The notes under the pieces are model-generated. The model made no database searches and was not told the origin of the DNA. It saw only the letters and a list, made by a program, of their open reading frames with translations. Below, in pieces: positions 30,310-38,711 of a stretch of 64,000 nt of DNA; position 1 is the first letter of the stretch, and every line of letters begins with the position of its first letter. Origin of the DNA: Chromatiaceae bacterium (GTDB taxonomy: Bacteria > Pseudomonadota > Gammaproteobacteria > Chromatiales > Chromatiaceae); NCBI GenBank assembly GCA_024235255.1, contig JACKMT010000005.1, forward strand, positions 1-64,000. The letters are read 5' to 3'. Both the position numbers and the translations under genes were made by a program.

Positions 30310-31698
30310 ATGCAAAACAACAGACAAACATTTGACCTGATCGCCATCGGCGGTGGCAGCGGCGGGTTGGCGGTGGCCGAAAGGGCGGCGAGCCATGGCA
30401 AGCGTGTCGCTCTCATCGATCCCAATCCGCTGGGAGGCACCTGCGTTAACCTGGGCTGCGTACCCAAGAAGATCATGTGGTACGGCGCCCAGCTGGCGCA
30501 TGCGGTGCAGGGTGCCTCCGGTTTTGGGATCCGTACGCAGGGCGACGGCATCGACTGGACGAAGTTGGTCGAAGGTCGGCGGCAATATGTGGCGAATATT
30601 AACGGTTACTGGCGGGATTATGTCGCCGGGTTGGGTATCACCCATATCCAGGGCCGAGCCAGGTTCGTCGACGCACACAGCCTGGTCGTCGATGGCGCCG
30701 AGTACAGTGCCGACCATATCGCCATCGCCACCGGCGGCAGGCCTATCATTCCTGCCCTGCCGGGCGCCGAACTGGGGATGGATTCAGATGGTTTCTTTGA
30801 CCTGAACGCGCTGCCCGGCAGAGTCGCCGTGATCGGCGGCGGTTATATCGGTGTCGAGCTGGCCGGCATGCTGCACGCCTTCGGCGCTGAGGTCAGTTTG
30901 CTGGCGAGAAGCGGGCAGCTGCTGCGCGGGTTCGATGAGCTGATCGGCAACACCGTCGCCGATCAAATGCAGGCACAAGGCATCGATCTGCACCTGGCGT
31001 TCCAGCTGGCCGGTCTGGCGCAGAATGAAGCTGGTATAACCCTGGTGGCGCAGAGCGGCAGCCGTCTCGACGGTTTTGACAGCGTCATCTGGGCCGTTGG
31101 TCGCCGTCCCAACACTGAGGAGCTGAATCTGCAGGCGGCCGGCGTGGCGCTGCTGCCCGGCGGGGTGGTGCCGACGGATGCCTTTCAGAATACCAATGTC
31201 CAGGGCATCTACGCACTGGGCGATATTACCGGGCGCACTGCGCTGACTCCGGTCGCGGTCGCCGCCGGACGCCAGCTTGCGGACCGTCTGTTCGGCGGCC
31301 GGGAAGAGGCCAAGCTGGATTACGCTGATATTCCGACCGTCGTATTCAGCCATCCGCCGGCCGGTGCCATTGGTCTCGCGGAGAGTGATGCGAAAGGGAG
31401 GTTCGCGAGGGTCAGTATTTACGAAACCAGGTTCACGCCGATGCGCTACGCACTGAACGGCAGCGGCGCCGTTACCGCCATGAAGCTGGTCTGTGCCGGT
31501 GATGAGGAGCGCGTGGTGGGTATTCATCTGGTCGGCGACGGTGTAGACGAGATGCTGCAGGGATTTGCGGTTGCCGTGAAAATGGGCGCCACCAAAGCAG
31601 ATTTTGACCGCACCGTAGCGATCCACCCAACCAGTGCCGAGGAGCTGGTGACATTGAAAAAACCGGTCCGGTTGCATGAGTTGGAAGTGGCAGCCTGA
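30310..31698 (+). CDS. gor: Glutathione-disulfide reductase
   Basis: 462 residues from the ATG at 30310, which has TGGAG 8 bp upstream; the longer frame from 30259 has no ribosome site. The FAD motif is AIGGGSGGLAVA, the redox disulfide GGTCVNLGCVPKK, the NADPH-binding GGGYIGVELAGML and the C-terminal HPTSAEELVTL with the catalytic His. It reduces oxidised glutathione with NADPH. The fold is shared with trypanothione and other disulfide reductases, but context with a GSH-dependent peroxiredoxin supports Gor. A strong terminator follows. Confidence 0.94.
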   Translation: MQNNRQTFDLIAIGGGSGGLAVAERAASHGKRVALIDPNPLGGTCVNLGCVPKKIMWYGAQLAHAVQGASGFGIRTQGDGIDWTKLVEGRRQYVANINGYWRDYVAGLGITHIQGRARFVDAHSLVVDGAEYSADHIAIATGGRPIIPALPGAELGMDSDGFFDLNALPGRVAVIGGGYIGVELAGMLHAFGAEVSLLARSGQLLRGFDELIGNTVADQMQAQGIDLHLAFQLAGLAQNEAGITLVAQSGSRLDGFDSVIWAVGRRPNTEELNLQAAGVALLPGGVVPTDAFQNTNVQGIYALGDITGRTALTPVAVAAGRQLADRLFGGREEAKLDYADIPTVVFSHPPAGAIGLAESDAKGRFARVSIYETRFTPMRYALNGSGAVTAMKLVCAGDEERVVGIHLVGDGVDEMLQGFAVAVKMGATKADFDRTVAIHPTSAEELVTLKKPVRLHELEVAA

Positions 31699-31702
31699 AT
31701 CC

Positions 31703-31777
31703 CGGGATCGGCGAGGGGAAGAGCGCCTGAACAGGGTTGTCTGGCGCCAAGCGCTCTGTTCCCTCGATCCCGTTTTT
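31703..31777 (+). terminator. Rho-independent terminator after gor
   Basis: A long hairpin has outer stem CGGGATCG/CGATCCCG and further inner pairing (GAGGG/CCCTC, AGCGC/GCGCT), followed directly by TTTTT. It starts 5 bp after the gor stop. Confidence 0.85.
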
Positions 31778-31910
31778 CATACATCTGGTGCTCTTAACAC
31801 CGGAAAATTGAAGGTATGGCTCTTTCTCTCTGCCAGGAAGATAGGCTAATCTACATGCCAAAAATAGGGAATTAGCCCGAAATATCGACCCTGGCTCAGG
31901 TGGAGGGAGG

Positions 31911-32618
31911 ATGGATAAACTGTTATTGGGAACGATTTTTTCCGGACTGTTGTTGTCGGTCCAGTCTGTCGATGCACAAGCTGTCAACGAGGCTGTAAAC
32001 CAGGTTGAGATGGCGATTCATCTGACGCCCGATGTTGACAACGGCCGCAAAGTCTACATGTTATGCGCTGTCTGCCACTTGCCGGAAGGTTGGGGCACCG
32101 AGGACGGATATTATCCGCAGATCGCCGGACAACATGCCAAGGTGATCATCAAACAGCTGGCGGACATCCTGGCCCGCAACCGGGATACGCCCACCATGTT
32201 TCCCTTCACACTGCTGCAAAACCTGCGGCTGCAGGAATATGCCGATGTGGCTGCGTATCTGGCTCGTCAACCGATGACACCGAGCAACGGCCTCGGGCCA
32301 GGAACGGACCTGGAACGCGGCAGGATGCTGTACGAAAAGAACTGCGTGGATTGCCACGGCAGGGAAGGGGAGGGCGTCGAAGGGGAGTTTATGCCGCTGA
32401 TCCAGGGACAGCATTATAACTATCTGGTGCGCCAGTTCGAGTGGATCCGGGATGGTAAACGGCGTAATGCGGATGACGAGATGGTGAAACAGATTCAAGG
32501 ATTTACAGACCGCGATATCTCGGCTGTGATGGACTATACGTCACGCTTGAAACCGCCGGCGGAACGGCGGGCGGCACCGGGTTGGCGGAACCCGGATTTT
32601 CCAAGTTTCGTCCGTTGA
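31911..32618 (+). CDS. Dihaem cytochrome c, c4-like
   Basis: The 235-residue exported protein has a signal peptide (residues 1-23, ending VDAQA) and two CxxCH haem sites, CAVCHLPEGWG (about residue 52) and CVDCHGREGEG (about 147), each in its own cytochrome c domain. Distal Met ligands are plausible but not certain. A near-ideal GGAGGGAGG precedes the ATG. Such proteins carry electrons in the periplasm to terminal oxidases or from sulfur and other donors. It is isolated between gor and a convergent exosortase gene, so its partner is unknown. Confidence 0.9.
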   Translation: MDKLLLGTIFSGLLLSVQSVDAQAVNEAVNQVEMAIHLTPDVDNGRKVYMLCAVCHLPEGWGTEDGYYPQIAGQHAKVIIKQLADILARNRDTPTMFPFTLLQNLRLQEYADVAAYLARQPMTPSNGLGPGTDLERGRMLYEKNCVDCHGREGEGVEGEFMPLIQGQHYNYLVRQFEWIRDGKRRNADDEMVKQIQGFTDRDISAVMDYTSRLKPPAERRAAPGWRNPDFPSFVR

Positions 32619-32669
32619 GAGTGCGGACAAACAGACGATGAACAGAGCGACGGAAACAGCGACGGCGGG

Positions 32670-34235
32670 TTAGTCGAGCGCGGATTGCTGCAATACCACC
32701 TCGATCTTCGGCAGCATGCTCTCGGCAAACGACAGCAACGCCTGCTCTCCGGCGGCTTGGTTCTCCACCTGGTCGGTGCTCAGCACAATCGCCATCGCAT
32801 CCTGCCCGCGCTGGGTCAGCCCTGACCAGAATCCCCAGAGCTGCGCCAGCGGACGCTTCGCATCGCTCTGGCCGGCGTAGCGGTACCAGGTCCAGCTCAG
32901 CACCAATCCCCGCCTGCCGTGCCACTGATTCTGAATGACTCCCAGGCTGCGTTCTCCCAGGGTGATTCGGCGGTGAGTCGGGCGACTGGTTTGCGGCACT
33001 GAGCCGTCCGGTGTCATCACCTGTTGCAGCTGTTGCATCTCAGCTGCGTAGTGGTTCAGCTGTCGGTACCGGCATAGGTAGAGGAACACCAGGCGCTGCT
33101 CTCTGCCGTAAAGCCGGTGGAATTTCGCCGCGACCGGAATTCCGCTGCTGGCGGGTGAATTATCCGTCAGATCGATCAAACCGCGCCATCCACCGGCGCC
33201 GTCCACAGCCAGCAGCGCACTGCGGGGCAGCGGGCTGTACTCAGGCTGCATCCGCTCGATGGCGTAAGCAATACCCGGCCAGAGCAGTACCGCGCTCAGC
33301 GCGGTGAGACCCGCAGCGATGAATGCACCTGCCTGCATTTGCACCGGGGTGTCGGAAAGGGGGGCGGATTCGCCGTTGTTCTGCGGCGGATCCCTGAACA
33401 GGAATCCCAGTAGAAAAAGCCCGGCCACCACCAGCCAGAAGCCGAACTCCGCGAAAATCTCATGCTCCCGCAGCGACCCGAGCTGCGGCACGTCCAGCTG
33501 CACCGTGACGACGATCAGGTAGGTGCGGATGACATTGCTGAGCAGCGGGATGATCAGCGTACAACCCATAAACAACAGGCGCCGCCAACCCTTCGCCATC
33601 AGATAGCTGAACAGTATCCCCGCGGTGATGATCACCGCCAGATAGAGGTTGCCACTGCACAGCTCAACCACAATCCAGCTGCGCCCCTCGACCAGAAAGC
33701 CGGCACCCTCCTGTACCACATGGAAGCCACTGATCCGCAGCAGCATGACCGTGGCATCGGCGGTGAACTGCATCAGAAAGGGGAGCAGTGCATCGGTGCT
33801 GACCGGCAGCGCGAAGAACAGAAACCCGAGCGGGAAGGCGAGTGTCCTGGCGGCCTGGGTGCCCAGCATCAGCCAGGCTGCCAGCACCAGGCAGGCGATC
33901 AGTGCCGCCTGTTGAGCAATGGGCACATCTGCCAGGTACGCCAGCAGCCAGGCAGAGCCGGCCGTCAATAACAGTGCCAGGACGCGGTATTCCGGATCGG
34001 GTGTGATGCGTGCGAGCTGCCGGCGTTTGTCCCAGATTAGCCAGAGCGAGAGGGGAAAGACCAGAAAACAGTGACCGTAGTAGAAGTAACCATACTTGCT
34101 CCAGGTCGAGACCATCGCCTCCAGGGTCTCGAAAAAAGCCACACCCGTGCCCAGCGCGACGGCCAGCACAATTGTGGCGGGCAGCCACCAGCCGGCGGAA
34201 GAGGCGGCACCATCTGCGGTTACCGGACCGGCCAT
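32670..34235 (-). CDS. Second exosortase-like protein with divergent EpsI domain
   Basis: The 521-residue polytopic membrane protein has an exosortase core with all three expected residues: Cys193 in VELCSGNLY, Arg237 in SNVIRTYLIV and His258 in REHEIFAEFGFW. The N-terminal TWSKYGYFYYGHCFLVFPLS corresponds to the XrtA start. After residue 280 an EpsI-like periplasmic domain follows, but the usual SPRxCxPGGGW stretch is replaced by a Cys-free segment (MTPDGSVPQTSRPTHRRI). The gene is last of three on the minus strand after two YVTN proteins that share an unusual C-terminal tail, so it probably processes those. Its subclass cannot be settled by eye; it is clearly distinct from the XrtA at the window start. 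No good ribosome site is seen at 34235. Confidence 0.88.
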   Translation of the reverse strand: MAGPVTADGAASSAGWWLPATIVLAVALGTGVAFFETLEAMVSTWSKYGYFYYGHCFLVFPLSLWLIWDKRRQLARITPDPEYRVLALLLTAGSAWLLAYLADVPIAQQAALIACLVLAAWLMLGTQAARTLAFPLGFLFFALPVSTDALLPFLMQFTADATVMLLRISGFHVVQEGAGFLVEGRSWIVVELCSGNLYLAVIITAGILFSYLMAKGWRRLLFMGCTLIIPLLSNVIRTYLIVVTVQLDVPQLGSLREHEIFAEFGFWLVVAGLFLLGFLFRDPPQNNGESAPLSDTPVQMQAGAFIAAGLTALSAVLLWPGIAYAIERMQPEYSPLPRSALLAVDGAGGWRGLIDLTDNSPASSGIPVAAKFHRLYGREQRLVFLYLCRYRQLNHYAAEMQQLQQVMTPDGSVPQTSRPTHRRITLGERSLGVIQNQWHGRRGLVLSWTWYRYAGQSDAKRPLAQLWGFWSGLTQRGQDAMAIVLSTDQVENQAAGEQALLSFAESMLPKIEVVLQQSALD

Positions 34236-34244
34236 AGTGTTAGC

Positions 34245-34363
34245 CGGGTAGAGCGGGTCCCGCTATGGGATCGGCCATCAGCTGCCTTTTTAGCTGGCAG
34301 CAATCCGGAAACCATCGGAGCCGGTACCTGGCTGGCGGAACCTCCTTTGGTACGCCGGCTTGT
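34245..34363. repeat. Intergenic repeat, copy 1
   Basis: About 118 bp between the exosortase gene and the first YVTN gene. It is clearly similar to 36796-36912, in the same orientation: shared blocks include GCCATCAGC, TTTxAGCTGGC and GGCGGAxCCTCCT, roughly three quarters of bases by eye. The two copies bracket the two YVTN genes. Confidence 0.7.
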
Positions 34364-34384
34364 TTCTCTTCTCCCACCCGGATG

Positions 34385-35440
34385 CTATCCCCGCTGCCTA
34401 CGCAGCCGCCCCAACACTATCAATACCGCGAACCCGAGCGCGGCCGCCGGCAGCAGGTAAGGGATGCCGGCCTGATCCAGCGAGGTGGGGGCGGGGCCGA
34501 TGAACAGCCCGAACGCCTCAGGACTAAATCCCACCGCCACCGTGGCCGCCACGGTGTTGGTCGCGGTGTCGATGACCGAGACATTGTTTGAGCCATTGTT
34601 CGCGACATAGACCCGGGTGCCGGCCGGATTCACCGCGACGCCAAAGGGAGTAAACCCCACCGGCACCGTGGCCACAACCGTGTTGGTCGCGGTGTCGATG
34701 ACCGAGACATTGTCCGAGTTGTTGTTCGTGACATAGACCCTGGTGCCGGCCGGATTCACCGCGACCCCGTAAGGACGATCCCCCACCGCCACCGTGTCCG
34801 CCACGGTGTTGGTCGCGGTGTCGATGACCGAGACACTGTTAGTGCCGTTGTTCGCGACATAGACCCGGGTGCCGGCCGGATTCACAGCAACACCGACGGG
34901 GCTGAGTCCCACCGCCACCGTGTCCGCCACGGTGTTGGTCGCGGTGTCGATGACCGAGACACTGTTTGAGCCATTGATCGCGACATAGACCCGGGTGCCG
35001 GCTGGATTTACGGCAACACCCCAGGGAACAGTCCCCACCGCCACCGTAGCCACCACCGTGTTGGTCGTGGTGTCGATGACCGAGACGTTATCGGAGTTCT
35101 GGTTCGTGACATAAACCCGGGTGCCGGCCGGATTCACGGCAACACCGATGGGGCTTGTTCCAACCGGCACCGTGGTTGTCACGGTGTTGGTCGCGGTGTC
35201 GATGACCGAGACGTTGCCGGGGGTAAAGTTCGCGACATAGACCCGGGTGCCGGCCGGATTCACCGCGACGCCAAGGGGAGCAAACCCCACCGCCACCGTA
35301 GCCACCACCGTGTTAGTCGCGGTGTCGATGACCGAGACACTGTTGCTGCCAGTGTTCGTGATATACGCGAACGGCGCGGCCACGGCGATGTGGTGACCCA
35401 GCAAGGCCATGACAAGTGGCAGGATGTATATAAATCGCAT
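34385..35440 (-). CDS. Seven-bladed YVTN beta-propeller surface protein, downstream copy
   Basis: 351 residues: a signal peptide (ending HHIAVAA), seven repeats of 42 residues (GVAVNPAGTRVYV ... VSVIDTATNTV) and a C-terminal tail with AGIPYLLP, a hydrophobic helix (AAALGFAVLIVLG) and RLRRQR. The repeats build a seven-bladed YVTN propeller, a fold used in many surface-layer and adhesion-type proteins. The tail has the layout of an exosortase sorting signal but is neither PEP nor IPTL, and is shared with the upstream paralogue. GAGGAGAG precedes the ATG. Close linkage to an exosortase gene implies it is the substrate (inference). Confidence 0.9.
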   Translation of the reverse strand: MRFIYILPLVMALLGHHIAVAAPFAYITNTGSNSVSVIDTATNTVVATVAVGFAPLGVAVNPAGTRVYVANFTPGNVSVIDTATNTVTTTVPVGTSPIGVAVNPAGTRVYVTNQNSDNVSVIDTTTNTVVATVAVGTVPWGVAVNPAGTRVYVAINGSNSVSVIDTATNTVADTVAVGLSPVGVAVNPAGTRVYVANNGTNSVSVIDTATNTVADTVAVGDRPYGVAVNPAGTRVYVTNNNSDNVSVIDTATNTVVATVPVGFTPFGVAVNPAGTRVYVANNGSNNVSVIDTATNTVAATVAVGFSPEAFGLFIGPAPTSLDQAGIPYLLPAAALGFAVLIVLGRLRRQRG

Positions 35441-35466
35441 CTCGTCTCTCCTCTGATTTTCAAACG

Positions 35467-36522
35467 TTATTGTTGTCGCCGGCGCTGCCGCCCCAGCAGT
35501 ATCAGTACCCCGAACCCGAACGTGACCGCCGGCAGCAGGTAAGGAATGCCGGCCTGCGCCAGCGAGGTGGGGGCGGGGCCGATGAACAGGCCGAATGCCA
35601 CCGGGGAAACTCCCACCGGCACCGTGGCCACGACGCTGTTAGTCGCGCTGTCGATGACTGAGACGCTGTTGGAACCGAGGTTTGCGGCGTAGACCCGTGT
35701 ACCGGTCGGATGCACCGCGATGCCGTAAGGATTAACCCCTGTCGGCACCGTGGCCACCACGGTGTTGGTCGCAGTGTCGATGACCGAGACGCTGTGTGAG
35801 CCAGTATTTGTGACGTAGAGCCGCGTGCCGGCCGGATTCACCGCGACGCCAAAGGGAAGACTTGTCACCGGCACCGTGGCAATCACGGTGTTGGTTGCGG
35901 TGTCGATGACCGAGACGCTGTTTGAGCCAATATTTGTGACATAGACGCGCGTGCCGGCCGCATTCACCGCGACGCCGACGGGAGTAGTCCCCACCGGCAC
36001 TGTGGCTGTCACGCTGTTGGTCGCGGTGTCGATGACTGAAATGGTACTTGAGTTAAGGTTTGCGAAGTAGACGCGCGTACCGGCCGGATTCACCGCGATG
36101 CCGTAAGGATCAGCCACCGCCGGCACCGTGGCCGCCAGGGTGTTGGTCGCGGTATCGATGATCGAGATAGTGTCAGAGTGAAAATTTGCCACATAGACGC
36201 GCGTGCCGGCCGGATTCACCGCGATACCAACGGGCGTAGTCCCCACCGGTACCGTGGCTGTCACGGTGTTGGTCGCGCTGTCGATGACCGAGACGTTGTT
36301 GGAGTTCTGATTCGCGATATAGATGCGCGTGCCGGCCGGATTCACCGCGACGCCGAGGGGACCATCCCCGACCGGCACGGTGGCGACCACGGTGTCGGAC
36401 GCGGTGTCGATGACCGAGACGTTGTCGGAACCAGGGTTCGTGATATACGCGAAGGGCGCGGCCAACGCGATCTGGTGACCCAGCAGAAGCACAGCTAACA
36501 GCATGACGGTTCGGAATCGCAT
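35467..36522 (-). CDS. Seven-bladed YVTN beta-propeller surface protein, upstream copy
   Basis: 351 residues, the same length as its downstream paralogue, with signal peptide (HQIALAA), seven 42-residue YVTN repeats and the tail AGIPYLLPAVTFGF, hydrophobic helix, RQRRRQQ. The repeats are more diverged among themselves than in the downstream copy (SDTISIIDTATNT, SSTISVIDTATNS). AGGAGG lies 7 bp before the ATG. The 26-bp gap to the next gene shows an operon. Ligand or adhesive role is unknown; YVTN proteins can bind proteins or polysaccharides. Confidence 0.9.
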   Translation of the reverse strand: MRFRTVMLLAVLLLGHQIALAAPFAYITNPGSDNVSVIDTASDTVVATVPVGDGPLGVAVNPAGTRIYIANQNSNNVSVIDSATNTVTATVPVGTTPVGIAVNPAGTRVYVANFHSDTISIIDTATNTLAATVPAVADPYGIAVNPAGTRVYFANLNSSTISVIDTATNSVTATVPVGTTPVGVAVNAAGTRVYVTNIGSNSVSVIDTATNTVIATVPVTSLPFGVAVNPAGTRLYVTNTGSHSVSVIDTATNTVVATVPTGVNPYGIAVHPTGTRVYAANLGSNSVSVIDSATNSVVATVPVGVSPVAFGLFIGPAPTSLAQAGIPYLLPAVTFGFGVLILLGRQRRRQQ

Positions 36523-36768
36523 CTCTTACCTCCTGAGTGTGTGAGTTTATTGTTTTTGTCGGTGGTAAAGATCATTGATCACCGTCTCTTCCCGAATCTA
36601 TTAATCAGGCAAATTCCGCGCCGAATTGTTGATTCCTCTCCTTTACGCAATGAAGGATAGATCGCGGCGAAAGGCAGGCCATTGAAATAACGGGCTTAAT
36701 TCAACAGAACAGCGGGAGAGCCGTGCACATTGGAGGAGCATTCGGGAGAACAACTTTGCAGCGGTGTA

Positions 36769-36789
36769 AAAATCCCTGACAGGGATTTT
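36769..36789. repeat. Perfect 10-bp inverted repeat
   Basis: AAAATCCCTG-A-CAGGGATTTT has perfect arms with a 1-nt centre, about 250 bp upstream of the upstream YVTN start and 7 bp from repeat copy 2. It could be an operator, a termination hairpin for an upstream transcript or a remnant of a mobile element end. Confidence 0.55.
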
Positions 36790-36795
36790 AAGCGT

Positions 36796-36912
36796 GGGTA
36801 GGGCGGATTCCGCCAGGGGATCCGCCATCAGCCGCCCTTTCAGCTGGCGGCAAACCGCAAATCATCCCGGCGGTGACCCGGTTTTTGGCGGAGCCTCCTG
36901 CGGAGTTCCGCC
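36796..36912. repeat. Intergenic repeat, copy 2
   Basis: Homologous to 34245-34363 and in the same orientation, ending with GGCGGAGCCTCCTGCGGAGT. It contains GGCGGATTCCGCC-type mini-palindromes typical of dispersed intergenic repeats in gammaproteobacteria. Confidence 0.7.
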
Positions 36913-36961
36913 CTGCACGAGCCGACCGGATGAGGAGTGCAGCGCCAGGCCGCGGCCCCGG

Positions 36962-38167
36962 TCAGATCAGATCGCTGAAACAGGCCTGATACAGCTGTAG
37001 CTTGAGTTTCTCGGGATCCTTTTCCAGCGCGGAGTGGGGCACCAGGTGGTCGATCTTTCGTTCCACGGTATAGATCAGCCGGTAAACGAAATCATGCTCC
37101 AGGCTGCCGGTTTCATGCTGTTTTATCAGGCACAGCAGCTGGATGACGGAAAGCTTCGTCACGCAGTGAATAAACGTCGTCAGTTCTCGCAGCAGATCGG
37201 ATGTCTTCCAGGGAAATCCGCGGTTGCCCAGGCAAACCGTGAAATAGCGCAGGAGGAGTTTTCCATAATTGTCTCGTAAGCCTGCCCTGGCTGAGCTCCA
37301 ATAAGCTTCGAATGCATTGTCGATTTTTTTGATATCTTCATCGCTGTCAGTGCACTCGGATAGTAGTTTGTGCCACTTTGAATCACTGAGATCAGGTTCG
37401 ATCAAGGAGGCCCCTTTCATCAAGGCCAATCGGTATATCGACCGCCAGTAGCCACCTCGGGTGAGCGGGTCGGGTCTGATTCTTCCCTGTTTAATGGCCA
37501 GATTCAGCTCATACAGTTTGCCCGCTGCTTTTTTGAACAGGCCATCAATTGCGCTCTGATCGAGCCGGCCCTGTTCCTTGAGGATGGCGAGCTGCGTCAA
37601 CGCGGTAGAGATGGCAAGCACCTTTACATTCAGCGGGAATTTGGCACTTTGCAGTACCGTATTGACAAACTCGTCGAGCAGCAGTGAGGTTGATTCGTAG
37701 CCAAAGTGGCTGAGTGCTCCCGCGGCACGCTGGCTACCGTGATCAAAAAGTGGGGAGTCAGCATCATCGAACAACACCAATCTGACGGCTTCGGGGCAGG
37801 ACAGTTGCAAGGATTCGAGCCGCCTCGTGTCGGATTCCGATACCGAGCGCGGGTAGTCCCGGCAGTTCTGGGGCAGCAGATCATGTCCGTGCCGTACTTG
37901 TATAGTGCACAATCCGTCGGCACTCAAAGCGATGCAGAATTCATCATCCTGTCGCCGCATATTCACCGACGCATTGCCGTTTGACTCGCTGTGCACGGTA
38001 TCCGCCAGCAGGCGCTTGCTCTCTTCGCGATCGGTAAACTCCCGCCACTTCTGCAGCGTTTGGGGATCCACATGGATATCCAGACCCTGACAACAAGTCA
38101 TCGGGCACTGCTCAGCCAAACATTGGAAGCGGCTGTATGCACTCAGTTTCATCTCTTGTTGTTTCAT
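36962..38167 (-). CDS. fliB: FliB-like flagellin lysine-N-methylase
   Basis: The 401-residue protein has the Cys-rich start CLAEQCPMTCCQG and the downstream NCRDYPRSV and CPEAVRLVL that characterise the FliB family, a metal-binding group that methylates lysines of flagellin. No flagellar gene lies in the window, and there is no partner operon, so its substrate is uncertain here. Family members outside flagellar clusters may act on other surface proteins; the YVTN operon is immediately downstream on the same strand but separated by 440 bp. The frame is intact. Confidence 0.85.
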   Translation of the reverse strand: MKQQEMKLSAYSRFQCLAEQCPMTCCQGLDIHVDPQTLQKWREFTDREESKRLLADTVHSESNGNASVNMRRQDDEFCIALSADGLCTIQVRHGHDLLPQNCRDYPRSVSESDTRRLESLQLSCPEAVRLVLFDDADSPLFDHGSQRAAGALSHFGYESTSLLLDEFVNTVLQSAKFPLNVKVLAISTALTQLAILKEQGRLDQSAIDGLFKKAAGKLYELNLAIKQGRIRPDPLTRGGYWRSIYRLALMKGASLIEPDLSDSKWHKLLSECTDSDEDIKKIDNAFEAYWSSARAGLRDNYGKLLLRYFTVCLGNRGFPWKTSDLLRELTTFIHCVTKLSVIQLLCLIKQHETGSLEHDFVYRLIYTVERKIDHLVPHSALEKDPEKLKLQLYQACFSDLI

Positions 38168-38543
38168 CGAAGCCTCGGTTGAATATTGTTGTCGTCAGGG
38201 AGAAGGCTTAATAATCGTCTGTTTAGTCGGTGATAAGGTAGAAGCATGCGGCAGCGCAATGGCCTGGATCGGCCATAGTATAGGCTGGCAGTCTAGCATT
38301 GGTAAAACTGCTTCTGAGGCGGTGAAAAGCATTCAATGGGCACGAAGCTGATCCGTGGTTCAATTTCGGAAATCAGTCCGCCCCTGGGGTTGGCCTGTCA
38401 GCTTTATGCATGATGACTTAGGATTTTGTTAAAGACGAGCGCAGGGTGGAGCTGGTGGGTGAAAACCCTTTTGCTTTGAGGGTGTTGCCTATCTCCTCGG
38501 AATAAAGCAATGCCTATGTGACCGGTAAGCGCCCTGTTTTTAT
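38168..38543. other. Gene-free region between FliB gene and tRNA-Ile
   Basis: About 375 bp; short frames only, no repeat or RNA gene seen. It lies downstream of the tRNA gene (minus strand) and upstream of the FliB gene and should contain the promoter of the latter. Confidence 0.5.
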
Positions 38544-38620
<77 letters not shown>

Positions 38621-38682
38621 GTGAGGCGGGATTATACATCAAGATGCTTTGCGCCAAGAACCTTTTGCCGGTTATCAGTGCA

Positions 38683-38705
38683 GGGACCCAAGAAGAACGG
38701 GTCCC
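38683..38705. terminator. Hairpin after rpoD
   Basis: GGGACCC and GGGTCCC form a perfect 7-bp stem with a 9-nt loop, 7 bp beyond the rpoD stop. A T-rich stretch (GTTTTATTATT) follows only on the plus strand, so its role as rpoD terminator is uncertain. Confidence 0.45.
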
Positions 38706-38711
38706 GTTTTA

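Larger units (their letters stand above)
36523..36961. other. Intergenic region upstream of the YVTN operon
   Basis: About 440 bp, with both flanking genes on the minus strand. It holds the presumed YVTN-operon promoter, the perfect inverted repeat at 36769-36789 and repeat copy 2 (36796-36912). No gene is supported. Confidence 0.55.

Noticed and set aside
34500..36450. Regular repeats that might be taken as a CRISPR array
   Set aside because: They are 126-bp in-frame repeats encoding YVTN blades in two open genes; no short spacers exist.
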